Part shown: positions 43,555 to 54,548 of the stretch, piece by piece | How the letters are laid out: every line of letters begins with the position of its first letter | Position numbering within the stretch: the first letter of the stretch is position 1 | DNA from: Elmis aenea | Lineage: Eukaryota > Arthropoda > Insecta > Coleoptera > Elmidae | DNA length: 64,000 nt | NCBI GenBank assembly: GCA_947652605.1 | Contig: OX393579.1 | Coordinates: forward strand, 45,080,970 to 45,144,969 | Direction: 5' to 3' | Translations under genes and position numbers: made by a program | The notes under the pieces: model-generated | What the model saw: the letters and a program-made list of their open reading frames with translations, nothing else | Databases searched by the model: none | Told to the model about the DNA's origin: nothing

Positions 43555-44544
43555 GTCAAGAGTATTTCAATAAGTAGGTACCTACTTTTTAAAATTCAAA
43601 GGAATGGTTCAGAAATATAATTCAAGCATAAGTTTCATGCTATTATAACAGATGGATAAAATATTCCATGCATTTATCTTTCAAAATTACCGCTATCTAC
43701 CTTCATAGCCTACTCGAAAATATTACGTTGCCCTAATAATTTACAATAAAATCGTGATATCTCGAAATATATCAGTTTTTAGGTATGAAACATGGTGAAT
43801 GTTTTTGAAAGACAATCAAATTTTCTACAAGACTATGTAAAAACAAATAGCGTGTTGTATTTAAGAAAATTGAGTTATCGATGTTTAACACGTTAACGCC
43901 GGCGCGATATTTACTGGTTTGCTCTATCGGGCGGCGTTTTGACTTTTCGCTGTAATTGTCTAAAATATTGTAAATTCTTAGTGTGCGGCTCTGGTTGTTA
44001 TCCGTTTCTATGGTTATATTACCCATCCTTGACTATCCACATCCCTACCCATTATCCTTGTACCTGTAACGACTGAAGAGAGGGTCAACCCCACTATAGC
44101 AGTCTCCGCGCGAGCGGAAAAACATGTTACCTTCCTTCATAGTACCGCTGCCGCGCTGCCGTATTCATTATATAAACTGCCGCTACCGTATTCATATTCA
44201 TTGGTCAGTATTCTCTATCTATACAGTAAGACCCCGCCTAGTAGTATTACCCGAAAATTGTACGCAGCGTGTGGCTTCCCCGAAATCCTAACCTCACATA
44301 CGTATATATACCTGTTTTTATTATTACAAACATTGGTTGTCGTTATTGTAAATATAAATTTATATAATATAATGAATGATATAGCGATAAATATTATAAT
44401 AAGCGGGTATTACTGTATTTATTTACATATATGTGGAATTTTGCGGACTCGTTTAGTTTCCGACAGCAGACTAGCAACAAGTGCGACCTTAGAACGATAA
44501 AAATCTAAATGGGTCTCAAACTTTCACTTTCAAATCTATCTAGT

Positions 44545-44553
44545 TATATAAAG
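44545..44553 (+). promoter_or_regulatory. TATA box of the piggyBac transposase gene
   Basis: TATATAAAG stands 49 bases upstream of the transposase ATG, placing a predicted transcript start near 44575 and leaving a short leader. Confidence 0.55.
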
Positions 44554-44601
44554 GTAACTAGTGTAATAAAAAAATTATTATCCCTCTAGCCCTGTTATAA
44601 G

Positions 44602-46236
44602 ATGAATTCGTCAGATGAGGAATCTTCTTCGGACGAGTCTGGATTTCTCACTACAAAAAGAAGAATTCCAGCTTTACCACTAGCGATTACCAGTACTTCA
44701 GAAGAAATAGAAACAGATGAAACTTCATCCTCTGATTGTCATTCATCAGACGTAGAAGTTAACATCATACAGACTAATGAATGGATCCCTATTGATGAGG
44801 ATATACCAGATACTGAAACGATGTGGAGTGATGAGTTACTTGTAAATGATGTCGATTGTGATGATCCCAGTTCACTGTACAAATTATTCATTACCGACAG
44901 TGTCCTAGAGCAAATTGTTGTTGAAACTAATAGATACGCTGTACAACGCCAAAGTGATGCAATGGAGAATGCCCGTAAAAGAAAACATCAGCAAATTTGG
45001 AAACTAGTGACGTTGGAAGAAATTAGAAAATTTATCGGGATTTTGCTTATTACAGGCATAACCCAAGTCCCAGAAATCAGACTATATTGGTCAAAAAACA
45101 AAATGTACACTAATCTACGAATACAAGAACAAATGACACGTGATCGTTTTTTGATTATTTTGAAATATCTGCATTTTACCGATAACACAACTAATACCTC
45201 AGAAAATCGCTTGTACAAATTCTTGAACATCATGAATGAAATTGTTAATAATTTTAAAACAGTACTCAAGCCTGGTAAAGAAATTGTTATTGATGAGACA
45301 ATGATTCCGTGGCGAGGACGTCTTCGCTTTAGACAGTATTTACCAGGCAAACGACACAAGTACGGTATCAAAATGTACAAACTATGCGTTCCTGGTGGTT
45401 ATACTTACAACTTAGAGGTATATGCGGGAAAAAACGGCGAGACAATAAAGATAGGGCATTCGCATGACGTTGTTATGAGATTAATGGATGGCATGTTAGA
45501 TAAAAGGCGAATATTATACACAGATAGCTATTATACAAGTGTGCCTTTAGCCGAAGAGCTTTTAAAAAAATCAACATTTCTTTGTGGTACGATAAAACCC
45601 AATCGAAAGTTTTTGCCATTGGAGGCCAAAACAAAACAAAAACGTGGCACTTCCTTTACTGCCAAAAATAGACGGGGAATCAAATTTGTCAAATGGACAG
45701 ACAAAAGAACAGTGTGCATGCTTACTAGTAGTAAAAAGCATAGCTGTGCCATTGTTGAAGATCGAAGGGGAAAAAGTAAACCAGATGTAGTTATCGACTA
45801 TAACAACGCTAAAAAGGGTGTCGACTTATCCGACCAGTTGACATCATATTATAATTGTTTGAGGAAAACCATAAAATGGTATAAGAAAATTATGATAGAA
45901 CTAATTTGTGGCACTTCCATTGCCAATGCTTGGTACATTCACCAAAAATTTGGATCAAAGAAAATGGACTTACTAAAATTCCCGGAAATGATTGTTGATC
46001 AATTATTACAAGAGAATGTTGCGGTTGCACAACATACAAAGCAACATTTTATTGATACCCTCCCTGGTACTAGCCGGGAGAATAGAAAACGATGCAGGGA
46101 ATGCTACAAAAAAATATCACGAACAGAAGGACCAGCGATGGCTGCCAAAAAAACGAAAAGAGTGATGACATTTTGTGCACAATGCGTTGATAAACCTTCA
46201 TTATGTATTTCATGTTTCCAATATGTTCACAAATAA
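44602..46236 (+). CDS. piggyBac transposase, 544 aa, intact
   Basis: DDE transposase that excises and inserts at TTAA. An acidic, serine-rich N terminus (MNSSDEESSSDESGF through about 90) precedes the conserved core (about 95-440). The catalytic aspartates are likely D231 in EIVIDETMIPWRGR, D308 in ILYTDSYYTSVPLAEELL and D408 in KKGVDLSDQLTSYY; these blocks fit the piggyBac/PGBD4-like family. A cysteine-rich C-terminal domain starts at C498 (CRECYKK ... FCAQC ... SLCISCF), a zinc-binding end typical of the family. Length is within the usual 500-600 residues, with no stop or frameshift. The ATG follows an upstream stop and the TATA box. AATAAA repeats overlap the stop region (46235-46252). Activity is possible but not shown by sequence alone. 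Confidence 0.95.
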   Translation: MNSSDEESSSDESGFLTTKRRIPALPLAITSTSEEIETDETSSSDCHSSDVEVNIIQTNEWIPIDEDIPDTETMWSDELLVNDVDCDDPSSLYKLFITDSVLEQIVVETNRYAVQRQSDAMENARKRKHQQIWKLVTLEEIRKFIGILLITGITQVPEIRLYWSKNKMYTNLRIQEQMTRDRFLIILKYLHFTDNTTNTSENRLYKFLNIMNEIVNNFKTVLKPGKEIVIDETMIPWRGRLRFRQYLPGKRHKYGIKMYKLCVPGGYTYNLEVYAGKNGETIKIGHSHDVVMRLMDGMLDKRRILYTDSYYTSVPLAEELLKKSTFLCGTIKPNRKFLPLEAKTKQKRGTSFTAKNRRGIKFVKWTDKRTVCMLTSSKKHSCAIVEDRRGKSKPDVVIDYNNAKKGVDLSDQLTSYYNCLRKTIKWYKKIMIELICGTSIANAWYIHQKFGSKKMDLLKFPEMIVDQLLQENVAVAQHTKQHFIDTLPGTSRENRKRCRECYKKISRTEGPAMAAKKTKRVMTFCAQCVDKPSLCISCFQYVHK

Positions 46237-46258
46237 ATAAAATAAAATAAATATTTTT
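46235..46258 (+). terminator. Polyadenylation signals after the piggyBac gene
   Basis: The stop codon is followed at once by three AATAAA hexamers in AAATAAAATAAAATAAATAT, a suitable polyadenylation region for the transposase transcript. Confidence 0.6.
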
Positions 46259-46305
46259 TCTATTATATATGTCACTTGTCCTATACTATTAGCTATATAT
46301 ACATA

Positions 46306-46613
46306 TCTATATATATAAAAGAGCTTGTTTGTTTGTTTGTGTGTTTGTTTGTTCGCTATAGAATCCTAGGTCCGTTGACCGATCGGGACCAAATTTTGCA
46401 CGGTTGCTATTTAGGACCCGACGGATCAAACGTCGTATAAATAACGGCCGGAAATGTGCGGGAACGGCCGGAAACGTCCGCCGAGCGCGAGCGCGGAGCG
46501 CGACTAGTCTGTAATTGAACGTCTGGGAACCTCCGCCGGGCGCGAGCGCGAGTAGTCTGTGATTGATAAAAGAGTATTGTAATCGCCCGTGCAACGGCGG
46601 GTAAATCGCCTAG
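46306..46613 (+). mobile_element. Non-autonomous Helitron, 308 bp
   Basis: It begins TCTATATATATAAAAGAGCT and ends with a hairpin region CCCGTGCAACGGCGGG followed by TAAATCGCCTAG, inserted between A (46305) and T (46614). TC start, CTAG end, 3' hairpin about 10 bases before the end and A^T insertion are the Helitron criteria, and the TTTGTTTGTTTGT run after the start is typical. A partial internal duplication (CCGCCGAGCGCGAGCGCG ... AGTCTGTAATTGA repeated at about 46527-46566) is visible. It sits between the piggyBac gene and its right end. Confidence 0.85.
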
Positions 46614-46965
46614 TATTTTATAAACCGAACCACCAATAATGATGCATCACGCCGCGATGCTCCGCCCACGCGATCGCAGTTTTGGGCTTGCAGGCGAGTG
46701 TGACAAAGAGCGGCATAGCCAGTAGCGCGTAAAAAAATAATTTTCGTAGGCATGAGCCTCCGGTGGTACATGCCGCCCGATAGAGCGTCTATCCATGTAC
46801 CACCGGTGGTACATGCCGGCGTTAACGTGTTAAACTTTCACAAGTTTGATCAAGCGTAAAAAACACCCTGTATGATATTTTAAAAATTTAGCTAGCGCAA
46901 AGTGTTAATAAATCTATTGTTAATCTAATTTTTAAACGAAATTCTACTGCATAAAGCTCAGACAC

Positions 46966-47797
46966 AAAACTTCATTGTTATATCTGCGATGGTATTCTGT
47001 ATAACGCAGAACTTTTTTTTTAAGGTCCATCAAATGCAAACTACTTGACAAAACCTTATAAAACTTCAAAGCTAAACTAATGAAAGATAATACTGAAAAA
47101 AATCATAGACAATTAAAGAAAATTTGCGCCCTTCATAAGCTAGGCTGAAAACTATTCATACCAACCTCGTCATACATACCTACTTTCTTTATCAAATATA
47201 AATAGCTACTATCACTGCGCAAATTAAATGTTTTTATTGTTGTCAACGATTAGAACAGAAGTCAGAACAAAACCTAATCGCTTACTTTTGCAATAAATGA
47301 TATCTTTATTGATCGTTTTTATCATTTACCAATTGTTTTCAAAAACTACTCGTAAACAAACAAAGCCAAGTCGTTATTATCTGTCATAAGTCATAAGCAT
47401 ATTGCACAGCCCTCTAACATTTTGATTTATTACGTCAAGTTTCTCATTTACATAGCTTATTAAACAAATTGTACAAATTAGGTCACTGTAAATTTCCTGA
47501 TTAATATACCAACGCGTTTAATAGTTATTAAAACAAATCACATGTATAGCAAATTATTATAATGAATAATTCTATTAGTTCCAAAATATAAATTTGTATT
47601 AATTAGAGTGATGCAGCTGGCGCTAGACGTAATACATTAATAATGATAAAGGACTGAAAGTCAACAAAAGGTTAACCTTTATAAAACTGTCACGTCGAAT
47701 TAATTATTTCGTGTAATTGTGTCGCATAACTCAACGGTATTAAAAGTATAAAACTTCTATATAATATTTTAATATGCAAAGTGTATTAAGTTACTTA
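46966..47797. other. Unassigned A+T-rich stretch
   Basis: No gene or repeat recognised. ATAAGTCATAAGCATATTG and similar strings are simple A+T-rich sequence. Confidence 0.35.
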
Positions 47798-48245
47798 AGC
47801 ATCTTTCCAAGTTCTTCGTGGGCGTCCTCCTTTTTACTTTTGAGGTGGAAACCATTTGAGTATCTTTCTTGTCCACGTAGTTTTCTACATTCTGTTTGCG
47901 TGACTAAATCATATTAATTGCTGCTTCTGTACCTCGTTTAAAATGTCTTTTTAAATTGAGGACTATCTAATCTAGTTTTTGGTAACTTTGTCTTAAAACG
48001 TTTATCTCTGTTAAAAGCAACGTGTTACTATTTTTGTATTTACATCCGATGCTCCGTATATGACCACACTTTAACTTTAAATACATTTTCACCGTTACAT
48101 TTTTTTTTTAAATGTTTTATCATACAAGATTAAGTTGATAGATCTTGTTTTCTTATAACTCCTCTGCCTTTATTCATTCTATTGGTTATCAGTTCATTGC
48201 CATTAACATGTTTATTAAAAATGACCCCCAAATATTCTCTTTTCC
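47798..48245 (-). pseudogene. RTE-like LINE C-terminal fragment
   Basis: On the minus strand, EYLGVIFNKHVNGNELITNR followed by MNKGRGVIRKQDLS (from about 48237) gives the YLGV block after the reverse transcriptase palm. After decay the end reads KKILKWFPPQK, a stop, then KGGRPRRTWKDA (47840-47800), the closing K-KRGRPR-TWKD signature of insect RTE-like LINEs. The middle carries several stops and a deletion. Confidence 0.72.
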
Positions 48246-48287
48246 AGTTTCGTTAATTCGACCACTTTTTAAAAGTAGGTTTTTAAG

Positions 48288-48540
48288 TTCTGCATTACCG
48301 AGCTGGTTGGTAAGCAACCTAGCGGGCAATCGGGAGGTCATGGGTTCGAATCCCGAGGCCGTCTGTCATTGTGGGGGTTTCAGGTGGTTTCCCCTACCTA
48401 CTATAGGCAAATGCTGTGGCAGTGCTTCCACATACCCTCTATCCTTCTCCATCTCATCCTTGTTCCCTCCCCCTTTACTTCGGTGATTGGCCATAGCAGC
48501 AAAAACATACCGAAACAAAATAAATCAGTTTTAAAAAAAG
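48288..48540 (+). mobile_element. tRNA-derived SINE
   Basis: The head resembles a tRNA gene: a box-A-like GAGCTGGTTGGTAAGC at about 48299 and a perfect box B GGTTCGAATCC at 48343-48353. The spacing is that of an RNA polymerase III internal promoter. A non-tRNA body follows (GGTGGTTTCCCCTACCTACT, AGGCAAATGCTGTGGCAG, TTGGCCATAGCAGC) and it closes with ACCGAAACAAAATAAATCAG. It cannot fold as a functional tRNA, since no acceptor-stem pairing or anticodon arm is found. Confidence 0.75.
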
Positions 48541-48688
48541 TTCTGTATTTTTAACTCGTAAATACACACATTTCTTCTGGTTTAAAGTTAACACTGCTAG
48601 TTCAAACGATTCTTAAAGTGTTTTTGTGTATCTGCAAAATATAATGTATCTAGCATGTCTTTTTCCATTATTCCCATACTTTTAGACA

Positions 48689-48909
48689 ATTTGAATTCAA
48701 ATAAAGCTTGAAATGTATACAAATGACGAAAAAACCGACATTATCTTAATTTTTGGGGAATGCTTCAGAAGCTGCAAGATTAGATTCACAAAAGTATCCT
48801 AACCGCAGGTCCCCAACCGATAAAATTTTCCGAAGATTGGAATTAAATTAAGATTATGTCGGTTTTTTCGTCATTTGTATACATTTCAAGCTTTATTTGA
48901 ATTCAAATT
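48689..48909 (+). mobile_element. Short palindromic remnant enclosing a transposase HTH
   Basis: Arms of about 65 bp, starting CAATTTGAATTCAAATAAAG on each strand and continuing CTTGAAATGTATACAAATGA, are nearly perfect. The loop between them (48760-48852, +) reads GNASEAARLDSQKYPNRRSP then TDKIFRRLE, a helix-turn-helix segment of the DUF4817-type mariner transposases (AARLY-E-YP-RR-P---TF-RL). It shows that a long-arm palindrome can trap transposase coding sequence in its loop. Confidence 0.78.
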
Positions 48910-49075
48910 GTGTACTAACTTACGCAACAAAACTTTCTTTTCAATCTGTCAATTAAATAAGTCATGTGTCTTTGATTTAAAACAGCTTAAATATAAATTT
49001 AGAAATCAAAGCAGTTCATGATTTGCATGTTGGGCTGCCTATTTTGAGAATGGCAGGCTCGTACTCTCTCGTGAA

Positions 49076-49478
49076 TCACCCTGTATATATAAAAATAAAT
49101 ACAAAATATGCTTTTTCATGAGGTCATAGCCAACTATGGTTTCCATTTAAAAAAATGCAAGTTTGTCATTTATCTAAGAATTTAAACAATATTTAAACAA
49201 ATTAATGGTTTTATTTTACAGTGGGTTAAAAATCTAAAATTTTTCTCCAAAAATATTTTTGTACCATCAAGTGTATAACCGAGTTATTAACAATTTTTGA
49301 AAATGCCCATTTTCATTTTTGTTTATTATATAGCGTGTCATGGAACTTTTTTAAAACATTGTAGCATCACTGAATAGTTCTCAGAAATTGAAACAATTTT
49401 TCCGATTTAAACTTCTTCGTAGCTCTAACCGTTTACGAGATCCCAATAGTGGCCATTCTATGTGGACCACCCTGTATA
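49076..49478. repeat. Fragments of TACAGGGTG-family arms
   Basis: CACCCTGTATATATAAAAAT at 49077 and GTGGACCACCCTGTATATTT at 49462 are both right-end orientations of the family; GTAGCTCTAACCGTTTACGA before the second resembles the subterminal part of the 23225 element. The paired left ends are missing. Confidence 0.55.
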
Positions 49479-50735
49479 TTTTGTTATTGTTTTGTTTTAG
49501 TTAATAGTTTTGCCGTCGATTTTCAATTTATTTCGCGCCTTTTAAGATATTTCACGCCTCACAGGATGAGAATCACTGCTTTAATCGCATGGCGCTATTA
49601 ATAATGTCACAGCCTGCTTAATATTTGAAATGCGAACGTCAATTTTGTTACTACTTATAAAAGCCATCTTGGATTTTTATGTAATTTATTGGAAATTTTT
49701 ATGCTGAATAAATACAATAGTCATTAGGTTTAAAAAAAATATTACGGTATGCATTGTATTCCGATTTGGATGGAAACTAATTAAACATTATCGACTATTG
49801 ACCTATTTAAATTTGTTTTTTAGATCTAGTCCAAAGGTAAAATCTACATTTTTATTAAATATTATCTCATAATACATTGGTTTTTGAAAAGATCTGGACT
49901 TTTTACTGCATATTTTTACGTATTTGTGAATGTAAACCCAGTGAAACATCAGAGTTAATGCTAAACAGAATAAAATTCGATATACAAGTAGTATAATACT
50001 ATAAAACCATGCAGAGATATGATCGTGTATGCTTGTGTAACTCAAAGATAAAACATTTTAAAAATATATTCAGATAACCAAAATACATATTCTGAAATAG
50101 CTTTTTCCTGGGATTTACAAGGACATAAACTATGTTAAGGGATATAGAGAATAGTACGTATATGTCCTATATGTATATCTACATAATACCTTTTACTTGT
50201 ATTATACCATGCGTGCATTGTGCAGAATTTATGATAAAATAGGACGCTCACATAACCAAATAACATCACGCATCAGCAATTTTTATAGAAGTTTTTATTT
50301 GTCGATTCGATTCGCTAAAGCGTTTCCAATAATTTCATAGATTTATGCATAGTTAGTCCTGGTTCGCTGGATTTGCATTCATTTAATATTAAAAAAAGTA
50401 ATTAGAATGAGAACCCGATAAATCTCATTATTTTTCTCGTTAAACCTAGATTTTAAGTAAATTTTGAGAAGTATTTTACACATGTATGTAGTGTAAGATA
50501 CCTTTGCGTTTAAGTTGAGTAGATAAACGCTTTTTTTAAACACCCTTTAACATTTTCGAGTCGATCTATTGATACTGGTTTACCTATTTTATGCCTAATT
50601 GTGTATAAAAAGGATTCAAAAGAACTTTTAACTTAAATTGCAATTAAGCTGTCGGTTTAAAATCATCTCTACCATAATTTGAAGAAGTCTAAGGTTGAGA
50701 ATGTGATATTTTATTAAAAATATGTTCACAGTTAT
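49479..50735. other. Unassigned A+T-rich stretch
   Basis: No gene or RNA recognised; short minus-strand frame 49803-50045 is judged chance. Confidence 0.35.
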
Positions 50736-50739
50736 ATGT

Positions 50740-51175
50740 TTAACGATAATACAGCAATAAAACCTTCTTCATTCTTACTTTACACTGCTTACTAGATCCC
50801 AACCGATTCATTTTTCGGAATACAAAATTATCGTGAACGGTAGTATCAATCTCCTCCTTAGAAAATAACTTTGTACCCCGCGAATTGCTTATAAATCCAA
50901 AAAATAACCAAAAGCCGCTTGTTGCCAACTCAGTATGGTGGATGCTCCATTACTCATCCTTTATTTTTCTCATCCAAAAACTGGACAGTTGACTGTATGA
51001 GAAAATGTGTTTTTATAATGGGGCATAATCTCCTTCTCTGGACTGTTCTCAATGCCATTTCACTGTAACTGTCATCTGTGAACTGTGCATCTAGCTTAAG
51101 TGCATCACTACCGAACAAAACTTCATACAATACTTTTTTCATTACTGGCTGCCTGGTTTTTGGTCACTGTCGAAG
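50740..51175 (-). pseudogene. mariner transposase fragment, C-terminal half
   Basis: Reading from 51142 down: KKVLYEVLFGSDALKLDAQF, TVQFLDEKNKG, then across a stop VMEHPPY, then GFWLFFGFISNSRGTKLFSK and EEIDTTVH, and finally VRMKKVL. These follow the order of mariner blocks (KVLY-VFFG-, TVEFL, EHPPYSPDLA--DFWLF---K--LRG--F-S-EEI, R-KKC). The second catalytic aspartate block is not readable, and the SPD motif is destroyed by a frameshift. It belongs to the SETMAR-like mariner group, different from the TACAGGGTG family. Confidence 0.75.
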
Positions 51176-51484
51176 TTTGCTAATCTTCGTGATCCATAAC
51201 ATAATGTAAGTTTCGCCGCCTCTCACAATTTTGAAAATAGTAGCAACTTTGACATATTATTTCAAAGCAACTTATGGGCATAATTACTTATGTAAAACTG
51301 TATTACTTTATCCAGCCGTTAGTAAGATGCAGGACTTTAAGTTGGATTCGTAAGATGTAAGTTATTGGTTAAAAATTTTGATTATCTTTGTGCCGATCAA
51401 TAGATCTGGTGTAAATGAATCCTTTTTTTAAAGTTGATTTTAGATAACTGGAATTATCGACATGATATGTGCAAAAAAACAAAC
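51176..51484. other. Unassigned spacer
   Basis: A+T-rich; nothing recognised. Confidence 0.35.
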
Positions 51485-53345
51485 TATTTAATTTTCATTT
51501 TCGGTTTCGCCCTAACATTGTTTTTACAAATGGAACACCCTACATATTTTTAAATTTTTTTGAAAGAGGAAGCAACTTTGAATACAAATGTACCATTTTG
51601 GTTGAATTTATTGCCTCAAATAATTTTTGAACCAAAATATTTTTTTTTAATTAATTGTGCCGTGACCTGCATAATTATATTGTATTTTATTACGACAGCA
51701 AGTATCCCAACAACGTTTTTGTAAATTTTTATTGACAATTAGGTTACTTTAATCGGCTCTAAGTTGCGAAATCGGTTTTTTGCCAGAAAGTCAGTTTTTT
51801 TTTATTGGAACGATAGTGGTTGTCCATGCCATTATTTAAATAAAGTAGGTAGATATATTTGGTCGAATTTAACAATATCAATAAATTGGTATTTTTTTAA
51901 AATATTTATTTATAAATGAGCCAGTAATTGCCAAATCGATTAAATTCACAAAACAAAAGGTAGAGAAAATAGATAAAATAGTGTACCGGGTGGACCAAAT
52001 TCAAATGTAACTGTAACTTCTGTTTTTATTAAAATAAAATAAAATGTTTTATACAGATTTATGCTTAATTCAAAAAGAAAATTATATTCTTTTAGAGACC
52101 TTGATTTTTGAGATATGAAGTTGACTTTTTTTTTACATAGAAACCCTAGTTGGCCATGACTTTATATTAAAGAGAATTTTTTTGGCATTTCAAAAATATA
52201 CAATTTATATAGATATCTGTTGCAAAAAATTAACCGAGATATAACTAATTGTGTTAATATTTCCTTATCATAGTTTGCCATGATTTCGTAAACAAGTGAT
52301 GTTCACAGTTAATAAACAACTAAATGTCATTTCCAAGTTAGTTATGCAGCAGCCGCTACGTTTTTATCACCTACAATGTAAATTTCTACCATATTAAACT
52401 TTTCAAAGTGTAAATTTTCAAAAATTATGAAATTTCATTTTTCGTCTGTAGTGCCAAAATAGAAAACGATATAAGAAATCTGATAACATATACCTTCTTT
52501 TTCAAAAAAGTTGCCCAAGAGACCGATATCAGATTTTCTCTAACTATTACGATAACCGAGATACACCGTGAAACATTCGAATTTGGTTCACCCTGTACAG
52601 TCCTTTTTCAAAATTTCTTTTCAAATTTAAATTCCTATAAACATTGTAAAATGTATTACTACATGTGTATCTTTCATCTAACTACGTATGAAATGCATAA
52701 AATAGTTTATTCCTAAAATAATCGTTCTTTTGAAAAAAATTACTATTATTTGAGGGTGGGAAAAAATCTCAATTAGTGATACTAATTTTATTTATTAAAA
52801 AAAAATTGTTTTAAATATAAAAAGTTAAGCATCAATCAAGAGCTTTGGCACTGTTATTTGTAAAACATCAAAAAGTGAAGTCAATCGATTTGAACCGTGA
52901 ATATACAAATAATTTTAACTAGTTGTAATGATCGTTGTGAAAAGTGTCAACTATGATTAAACTTTACAATAATTTCAATTTTAATACCAGCTCCGAATAA
53001 AACTATAAGTTACTGGTGTTGAATTCGTCGAAAAATTCTCTATTTACATAATCACATAAACCACTATCCTTCCATTTAAAAAATTGACTTTCTGTCAACA
53101 AAACGATTCGGCAACTATCAGAGTCTATAAAGTATCTAAATGTCAATAAAAAATTACAAAAACGTTTTTCGGATACTTGCTGACATAATAAAATTCAATT
53201 CACGCAGATCATGGCACACTTAATAAAAAAATTGACAAAAAATTATTGGACGCTATAAAAATTAACCAAAAATGCTTCCTCTTTCCAAAAATGTAAAAAT
53301 GTACAGATTGTTCCCTTTAAAATAACAAAGTCAGGTTCATTTTTT
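51485..53345. repeat. Decayed palindrome with another palindrome inside
   Basis: The left part (TTTTCGGTTTCGC, GGAACACCCTACATATTTTT, GAAAGAGGAAGCA at 51500-51575) faces inverted counterparts at 53275-53360 (TGCTTCCTCTTTCC, AAAAATGTACAGATTGTTCC, GCGAAACCGGAAA). CAGAAAGTCAGTTTTTTTTT at 51784 faces AAAAAATTGACTTTCTG at 53080. The arms are much diverged and are split by the element at 51984-52597. Confidence 0.6.
51984..52597. mobile_element. Truncated relative of the 24270 palindrome
   Basis: The left end TACCGGGTGGACCAAATTCA and the right end, from the other strand, TACAGGGTGAACCAAATTCG match the element at 24270-25488, and the inner order (TTATACAGATTTATGCTTAA, GAAACCCTAGTTGGCCATGA, GCCATGATTTCGTAAACAAG, CGTCTGTAGTGCCAAAAT) follows one arm of it. 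The left arm lacks its first 200 bases, so the hairpin is mostly lost. Confidence 0.75.
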
Positions 53346-53539
53346 GCGAAACCGGAAATAAAAGAATACTACAAGCTGTTTATAGGTATAATTTATAACA
53401 ATAAGGCCGTTTTCACACACGACGACAATACCGCTGCCGTTGCCGCCAGCGGTAGCGGCATCAGAAGTCCGAGTCTTTCACACACGACGGCATTACCGCT
53501 GCCGCTGAATAGTTTGTTTTTAGTTGTGACGATAAAAGG

Positions 53540-53785
53540 ATGTGTGCTGCTGTCAACATAAGTCATCTTCTTGGGCTACTTAACCTTAGGAGGAAGTACA
53601 GAAGTAATAAAAATAAAAGACAATACTGGGTTCATCCCCTTTTAAGCGTGCGATACTTGGAAGGAAGTTTTTATACGTTGTTTAAAAAACTTAGAGAAGA
53701 TCAATCAAAATTCTTTAATTACTTTCCAATGAGTACCAATACGTTTGATATTCTGGTGCAATTAGGTATTACAAACAAGTATTAA
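53540..53785 (+). pseudogene. Harbinger transposase N-terminal fragment
   Basis: The frame contains KRQYWVHPLLSVRYLEGSFY then TLFKKLREDQSKFFNYFPMS and TFDILVQLG. This is the N-terminal signature of animal Harbinger transposases (R-YWVHP----R---G-F--L---L--D---F--YFRMS---FD-LL). After 81 codons the frame stops and none of the catalytic domain (DDE_Tnp_4) follows, so this is a deletion derivative. Confidence 0.85.
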
Positions 53786-53965
53786 GCACCAGGATACTAG
53801 AATTGAAGGTGTCGTTTGTTAGTGTGGGTATTTTCCAGCTTAGGGGAAATCTTACGATAAACAAACAGTTCTTGTAAAGGGGGTTTTAAAAGTATTTCGT
53901 AATTTTTAATTTTACCAAAAATATTTAGAAGAATGTTTAATAGACTCCAGCATATATGTACATTG

Positions 53966-54548
53966 TACAGGGTGGCCTATTTTCGATGCCCGGTAATTAT
54001 CAGAGATAGAAAAAAAACTATGTACGTGGTCTAAATTTCTTTTTTTGACACGAATTCATTGCCGTAAACAGATTTTTGATATCTTTTTTAATTTTCGAAA
54101 TATAGCCAAAAACCGATTTTCGACAATTTTCAAAAATGGTAAATATTTCGCTTAAACAAAAAGATAGAGAAAAAATCTAAAGATATTTTTGGCATGGTTT
54201 TTTGTCCTAAGATAGCGATGTTCAATTGTTTTTTACTTATACTAATATTGATTTATTACACCTAACTTTGTTATTTTAAATGGCGACCATAAGCAAATTA
54301 TATATTTTTGAAAAGTGCAAAAATAAGCTTTCGATTTATGTCACAGCCAACTATGGTTGCCATTTAAAATCGCCATCTTATTAAGGACAAAAAACCATGC
54401 CAAAAATGTCTCTAAAGTTTTCCTCCACCTTTTCGTTTAAGCGAGATATTTAACATTTTTGAAAATTGACGAAAATCGGTTTTTGGCTATATTTCGAAAA
54501 TTAAAAAAGATATCAAAAATCTGTTCACGAAATATAGGCCACCCTGTA
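53966..54548. mobile_element. Palindromic TACAGGGTGGCCTAT element inside Harbinger
   Basis: The left end TACAGGGTGGCCTATTTTCG and the right end, from the other strand, TACAGGGTGGCCTATATTTC enclose arms of about 250 bp (ATATCTTTTTTAATTTTCGA against TCGAAAATTAAAAAAGATAT; TTTTTGGCATGGTTTTTTGT against ACAAAAAACCATGCCAAAAA). Non-coding. Confidence 0.83.

Larger units (their letters stand above)
43889..46829 (+). mobile_element. piggyBac transposon, apparently complete
   Basis: TTAA lies at both ends (43885-43888 and 46830-46833) with termini CACGTTAACGCCGGC on both strands. A second inverted pair, GCTCTATCGGGCGGC at 43921-43935 and its complement at 46772-46786, forms the asymmetric subterminal repeats usual for piggyBac. 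The 2.94-kb body has a TATA box, one long transposase frame, polyadenylation signals and, downstream of the gene, a nested Helitron. Of all autonomous-type elements here it has the best-preserved gene and ends. Confidence 0.95.
43693..46965. repeat. TACAGGGTG-family palindrome fragment split by piggyBac
   Basis: 43693-43884 corresponds to 17505-17695 (CCTTCATAGCCTAC, TGCCCTAATAATT, ATATCTCG, GAGTTATCGATGTTTAA). 46834-46965 continues the same arm (AACTTTCACAAGTTTGATCA, AACACCCTGTATGATATTTT, GCGCAAAGTGTT). The piggyBac inserted at the TTAA of CGATGTTTAA, so this was one continuous relic before insertion. Confidence 0.85.

Noticed and set aside
44988..45380. 130-codon minus-strand open frame inside the piggyBac gene
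   Set aside because: It is the antisense shadow of the intact transposase frame.
48299..48360. tRNA gene
   Set aside because: Box B is perfect, but there is no acceptor stem or anticodon arm and a SINE body follows.
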